Below are positions 60,790 to 64,000 of a DNA stretch of 64,000 nt, in pieces; position 1 is the first letter of the stretch, and every line of letters begins with the position of its first letter. The position numbers were made by a program, and so were the translations under genes. The notes under the pieces were generated by a model, which was not told the origin of the DNA, made no database searches, and worked only from the letters and a program-made list of their open reading frames with translations. This DNA comes from Hoeflea prorocentri (GTDB taxonomy: Bacteria; Pseudomonadota; Alphaproteobacteria; Rhizobiales; Rhizobiaceae): contig NZ_JAPJZI010000001.1 in assembly GCF_027944115.1 (NCBI RefSeq), forward strand, positions 1,426,001 to 1,490,000, written 5' to 3'.

Positions 60790-61724
60790 TTGGCAGGTTC
60801 CTGATTGTCAGACAATAACAGTGTTTCCATAACGGCCATTCGGACGGCAACACCCATCTCGACCTGTTCCTCGATCACGCTTTGCGGACCGTCGGCAATT
60901 TCGGAGGCAATCTCGACCCCGCGGTTCATCGGCCCGGGATGCATGACCAGGGCGTCGGGCTTCGCGGCGTTCAGTTTTTGCGCATCAAGGCCGAAATAGC
61001 GGAAATATTCGCGCACGGACGGGACGAACGACCCGCTCATGCGTTCGCGTTGAAGGCGCAGCATCATGACGACATCGGCGTCGCGCAAACCCTCTGTCAT
61101 GTCATGAAACACCTCAACACCCATCCGCTCAATGCCGGCCGGCAGAAGCGTCGACGGCGCGACTACGCGGATGCGGGCGCCGAGCGCACTCAGAAGGATG
61201 ATGTTCGAACGGGCAACGCGGCTGTGCAGCACATCGCCGCAGATCGCAACGGTCAGGCCTGCGATGCGCCCCTTTTCCCGGCGGATCGTCAAGGCATCCA
61301 GCAGGGCCTGCGTGGGATGCTCGTGTGCTCCGTCGCCGGCATTGACGACGGAACAACCCACCTTTTGCGCAAGCAGCGCGCAAGCACCGGCCGAGGCATG
61401 ACGGACGATCAGGATGTCCGGATGCATGGCATTCAGTGTCATTGCAGTATCGATCAGTGTCTCGCCCTTTTTGACCGACGAATTGCCCACAGACATGTTC
61501 ATGACATCCGCGCCAAGGCGTTTGCCGGCAAGCTCGAAGGATGCCTGGGTTCGGGTGGAGGCCTCGAAAAACAGGTTGATCTGCGTCAGTCCCCGCAGGG
61601 TCGAGGTTTTCTTCTCGCGCTGCCGGCTGAGCTTGACAGCCTGGTCTGCCTTGTCGAGAAGGAACGCGATATCCAATTCTGTCAGCCCGTTGATGCCAAG
61701 CAGGTGGCGATGGGGAAAAACCAT
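60786..61724 (-). CDS. pyrB: Aspartate carbamoyltransferase catalytic subunit
   Basis: A 312-residue enzyme that joins carbamoyl phosphate and aspartate in pyrimidine synthesis. The carbamoyl-phosphate loop is [20 protein letters not shown] in overlapping parts, with [10 protein letters not shown] and the 240s-loop region LRLQRERM. The start [11 protein letters not shown] is preferred: it lies 27 nt from the predicted start of transcription, and upstream codons are not PyrB-like. No pyrI is adjacent. No attenuator-like leader is visible in the short 5' end. Confidence 0.95.
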   Translation of the reverse strand: MVFPHRHLLGINGLTELDIAFLLDKADQAVKLSRQREKKTSTLRGLTQINLFFEASTRTQASFELAGKRLGADVMNMSVGNSSVKKGETLIDTAMTLNAMHPDILIVRHASAGACALLAQKVGCSVVNAGDGAHEHPTQALLDALTIRREKGRIAGLTVAICGDVLHSRVARSNIILLSALGARIRVVAPSTLLPAGIERMGVEVFHDMTEGLRDADVVMMLRLQRERMSGSFVPSVREYFRYFGLDAQKLNAAKPDALVMHPGPMNRGVEIASEIADGPQSVIEEQVEMGVAVRMAVMETLLLSDNQEPAK

Positions 61725-61757
61725 GGATAGTGCTCGCAAATTTTGTCGATTGGCGCT

Positions 61758-61786
61758 TCTATAGGCGTCATATTCGAAATGGGCAA
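61758..61786 (-). promoter_or_regulatory. Promoter of pyrB-pyrC
   Basis: On the minus strand TTGCCC, a 17-nt spacer and TATAGA; in the rhizobial register it reads CTTGCC-N17-CTATAG, five of six matches in each element. The start would be near 61751. Confidence 0.6.
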
Positions 61787-61873
61787 GAAATCGACACCTC
61801 AGCAGTGGATGATCCCCATCCAATTGCCGGTGTTCGGCCCAACCCCGGGGAAACCCAACAGGAACAGGACCCT

Positions 61874-63526
61874 ATGTCAAAAATGACCGTGAATCGCATG
61901 ACGCATGAGGTTCTCAATCAGCCAAAGCCCTATGTGGGGATCAATGCATATCAGGCCGACCCGATGTTGTGCGAGGCCGCCGGTCAGATGCCCAAGAAGG
62001 TGCGTGATGACATGTCCGCCATCGGCCGCTTTGTCATGAGCCCCGAGGCGCAGGATCTTGCCCGAATCGCCAACCAGTCCACGCCACAGCTGAAGACCTT
62101 CGATCAGTCCGGCAACCGGATCGACCAGGTTGAGTTCCACCCGGCCTATCACGCCTTGATGCGGCGCTCATGCGCCAGCGGTCTTCATTCGTCCATTTGG
62201 GAAGGCCTGCCGGAAGAAAAGGGCATTGCCCATCAGGCTCGCGGTATTCGTTTTTTCCTGACGGCTGGTCTGGAATGCGGGCATCTTTGCCCTGTCACGA
62301 TGACACACGCGTCTCTTGCCACCATCCGCATGAACGCGTCCGTTTACAAAATCTGGGCGCCCAAGATCCTTTCGAGAAGCTACGATTCGTCGCAAAAACC
62401 CGTCGGCGCCAAAGGCAGCGCGACAATCGGCATGGGCATGACCGAGAAGCAGGGCGGCACGGATGTGCGTGCCAATACAAGCCGGGCGGACAAAGCCGGG
62501 GAGGGGGTTTACCGGCTGACCGGGCACAAATGGTTCATGTCCGCACCGATGAGCGATGCATTCCTGATGCTGGCTCAGATGCCTGAAGGTCTGGGTTGCT
62601 TTCTGGTGCCGCGCTTTCTTGAGGACGGCAAGACGAACGGCCTTCAGTTCCAGCGGCTGAAAGACAAGCTTGGCAATCGTTCCAACGCCTCTAGCGAGGT
62701 GGAGTTTGCCAACTCCTATGGGTACCTGCTTGGCGAACCCGGAAAAGGGGTACGGACAATCCTAGAGATGGTGACGCTGACCCGGCTCGACTGCGCTCTC
62801 GCGTCCGCCGGAATCATGCGTGCTTCATTGGCGGAAACCGTTCACCACTGCAGACAGCGGCAGGTCTTCGGCAAGGCGCTGGTCGATCAACCGCTGATGG
62901 CGCGCGTTCAGGCCGACATGGCGCTTGACGTAGCGGCGGCCACAGCGCTGGTTCTGCGCCTTGCCCGGGCGTTTGACAATTCCAATCATGATGAACAGGA
63001 AGCGGCCTATGCCAGGGTCATGACGCCGGTGGTGAAATACTGGATATGCAAGATGGCGCCGGCCTTGATCTATGAAGCGATGGAATGCCTTGGCGGCAAT
63101 GGTTATGTCGAGGAACGGGCGCTTGCGCGCCATTACCGCGAAGCGCCGGTGAATGCGATCTGGGAGGGATCGGGCAATGTCATGGCCCTCGATCTCCTGC
63201 GCACGCTGAGCAAGGATGGACGCCAGCTTGAGGCTGTTATCGCGGCTATCGCCGGTGACCTTGGGCCGTTTTCGAAGCGGACGGTCGATGTGCTGACGGC
63301 GGCGGCGGCACTCTGTCAGCGTGACGAGGGCGCTGCCCGCATGTTCGCAGAGCAACTTGCCTATTCTGCCGCGGCGGCGGAACTCTACCGGCTGGGGGCT
63401 GGACGCATAGCGGATGCATTTGCCGAGTCACGCATGGCCGGCGCCTGGCGCACAACCTACGGGATGCTGGATATGCGTTTTGATGCCGGCCAGATTGTCT
63501 CTCTCCTTTATCCCGAGGCGAGATAG
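61874..63526 (+). CDS. aidB: AidB-like acyl-CoA dehydrogenase
   Basis: A 550-residue flavoprotein of the AidB subgroup. GMTEKQGGTDVRANTSRA is the FAD/substrate-binding block, followed by HKWFMSAPMSDAFLMLAQ and the C-terminal ECLGGNGYVEERALARHYREA. AidB in E. coli is part of the Ada response to alkylation; homologues elsewhere may be ordinary dehydrogenases. The start MSKMTVNRMTHE follows GGAACAGGA; 48 in-frame codons upstream overlap the pyrB promoter and are not AidB-like. It stands next to other DNA-metabolism genes but is a single unit. Confidence 0.88.
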   Translation: MSKMTVNRMTHEVLNQPKPYVGINAYQADPMLCEAAGQMPKKVRDDMSAIGRFVMSPEAQDLARIANQSTPQLKTFDQSGNRIDQVEFHPAYHALMRRSCASGLHSSIWEGLPEEKGIAHQARGIRFFLTAGLECGHLCPVTMTHASLATIRMNASVYKIWAPKILSRSYDSSQKPVGAKGSATIGMGMTEKQGGTDVRANTSRADKAGEGVYRLTGHKWFMSAPMSDAFLMLAQMPEGLGCFLVPRFLEDGKTNGLQFQRLKDKLGNRSNASSEVEFANSYGYLLGEPGKGVRTILEMVTLTRLDCALASAGIMRASLAETVHHCRQRQVFGKALVDQPLMARVQADMALDVAAATALVLRLARAFDNSNHDEQEAAYARVMTPVVKYWICKMAPALIYEAMECLGGNGYVEERALARHYREAPVNAIWEGSGNVMALDLLRTLSKDGRQLEAVIAAIAGDLGPFSKRTVDVLTAAAALCQRDEGAARMFAEQLAYSAAAAELYRLGAGRIADAFAESRMAGAWRTTYGMLDMRFDAGQIVSLLYPEAR

Positions 63527-64000
63527 CCGGCGGCAAACAGGACCAGCGGTATGGTCAGGAAGGCGGCGGCTGTCTGCAACGTGGCGACGGTTGCATAAAG
63601 TGTTGCATCGCCGCCCATCTGTCTTGCCAACAGATAGCCGTTCATGGCCGTCGGCACGCTGCCACAGATCGCCAGAAGTATAAGCGTTTCTCCCTGGGCG
63701 CCGGCAAGTGCGCCGATCAGGACCATGAGCGCAGGATAGGCGATCAGTTTGAGGAACACCGGCAAGATGGCGATCGGCTTGGGTTTGACAGTGTCGCGGA
63801 TGCGCAGGCCGGCTCCAACCATCAGCAGTCCCATTCCAAGCGCCGCGCTGGCAATGAGATCGATTCCCTGTTCCAGCGGTTCATAGACCGGAATGGAAAA
63901 ATAATTGAACAACAATCCCGCCGCGCAGGACAGTATCAACGGATTGGTTGCCAGTTTGCGGGCAAAAACACGCAGATCGCGGCTGGGGCTGACAAACCAG
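63508..64000 (-). CDS. AEC family transporter (auxin efflux carrier-like), 5' end outside window
   Basis: The C-terminal 164 residues of a membrane carrier. About five helices are visible, with LMVGAGLRIRDTVK, FLKLIAYPALMVLIGALAG and AICGSVPTAMNGYLLARQMGGDATLYATV, the last being the conserved crossover segment of AEC permeases. The reading frame runs open through the right edge, so the N-terminal half is missing. It converges on aidB and their coding ends overlap by 19 nt. The substrate is unknown. Confidence 0.85.
   Translation of the reverse strand, partial: WFVSPSRDLRVFARKLATNPLILSCAAGLLFNYFSIPVYEPLEQGIDLIASAALGMGLLMVGAGLRIRDTVKPKPIAILPVFLKLIAYPALMVLIGALAGAQGETLILLAICGSVPTAMNGYLLARQMGGDATLYATVATLQTAAAFLTIPLVLFAAGYLASG

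Overview
The window looks like a chromosomal backbone segment of an alphaproteobacterium of the order Hyphomicrobiales (Rhizobiales), probably Rhizobiaceae/Phyllobacteriaceae-like. The basis is gene order (clpP-clpX-lon-hupB-tRNA-nuo; divK-pleD-rpmG-...-rnr-topA-dprA-plsY-pyrC-pyrB), a short prolyl-tRNA synthetase without editing insertion, a NuoE with a long C-terminal tail, rhizobial DUFs (DUF3572, DUF1467, DUF983), promoters of the CTTGAC-N17-CTATAT type, and GAAC-N7-GAAC SOS boxes. GC content is high. I see no prophage, insertion sequence, CRISPR array or rRNA.

Layout. 1-8.9 kb is mixed metabolism: the rplM-rpsI operon with a structured leader, two divergent crotonase-fold genes around a LiuR-like operator with a PaaI thioesterase, a CoA-binding protein, metY, a DUF5993-dsbB pair, a cytochrome P450 and an orphan glycosyltransferase. 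9.2-16.3 kb holds the proteolysis block clpP, clpX, lon, then hupB and a MATE exporter. 16.3-18 kb has divergent tRNA-Val(TAC) and tRNA-Asp(GTC) and an accessory glycosyltransferase-like gene. 18.2-33.7 kb is a complete nuoA-N respiratory complex I operon, with a GFA-family gene between nuoC and nuoD and a small secreted protein between nuoD and nuoE. It runs on into birA, rnj, mce and a DUF1467 gene. 37.3-41.1 kb has a structured intergenic RNA candidate, then proS-lolC-lolD.

41.1-47.7 kb is the most interesting part. A perfect SOS (LexA) box lies inside a promoter that drives a 28-codon, single-membrane-helix peptide with a strong ribosome binding site. Its architecture matches the SOS-induced division inhibitor SidA of Caulobacter. 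A benE-like transporter, the replicative polymerase dnaE and dinB follow, and dinB has its own perfect SOS box. 47.7-50.6 kb carries a HAD protein, a DUF3572 protein and the cell-cycle pair divK-pleD. A second structured RNA candidate lies between pleD and rpmG. From 50.9 to 61.7 kb a long minus-strand run (pyrB-pyrC-plsY-dprA-topA-rnr-DUF983-NUDIX-rpmG) ends at a bidirectional terminator. Its pyrC product lacks the dihydroorotase metal ligands and is probably a non-catalytic partner of PyrB. The window ends with aidB and a partial AEC transporter.

Gene positions come from reading frames, ribosome binding sites and recognised motifs. Regulatory sites and RNAs were found by eye, so their confidences are lower. 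Family and synteny statements come from memory, and no search was run.
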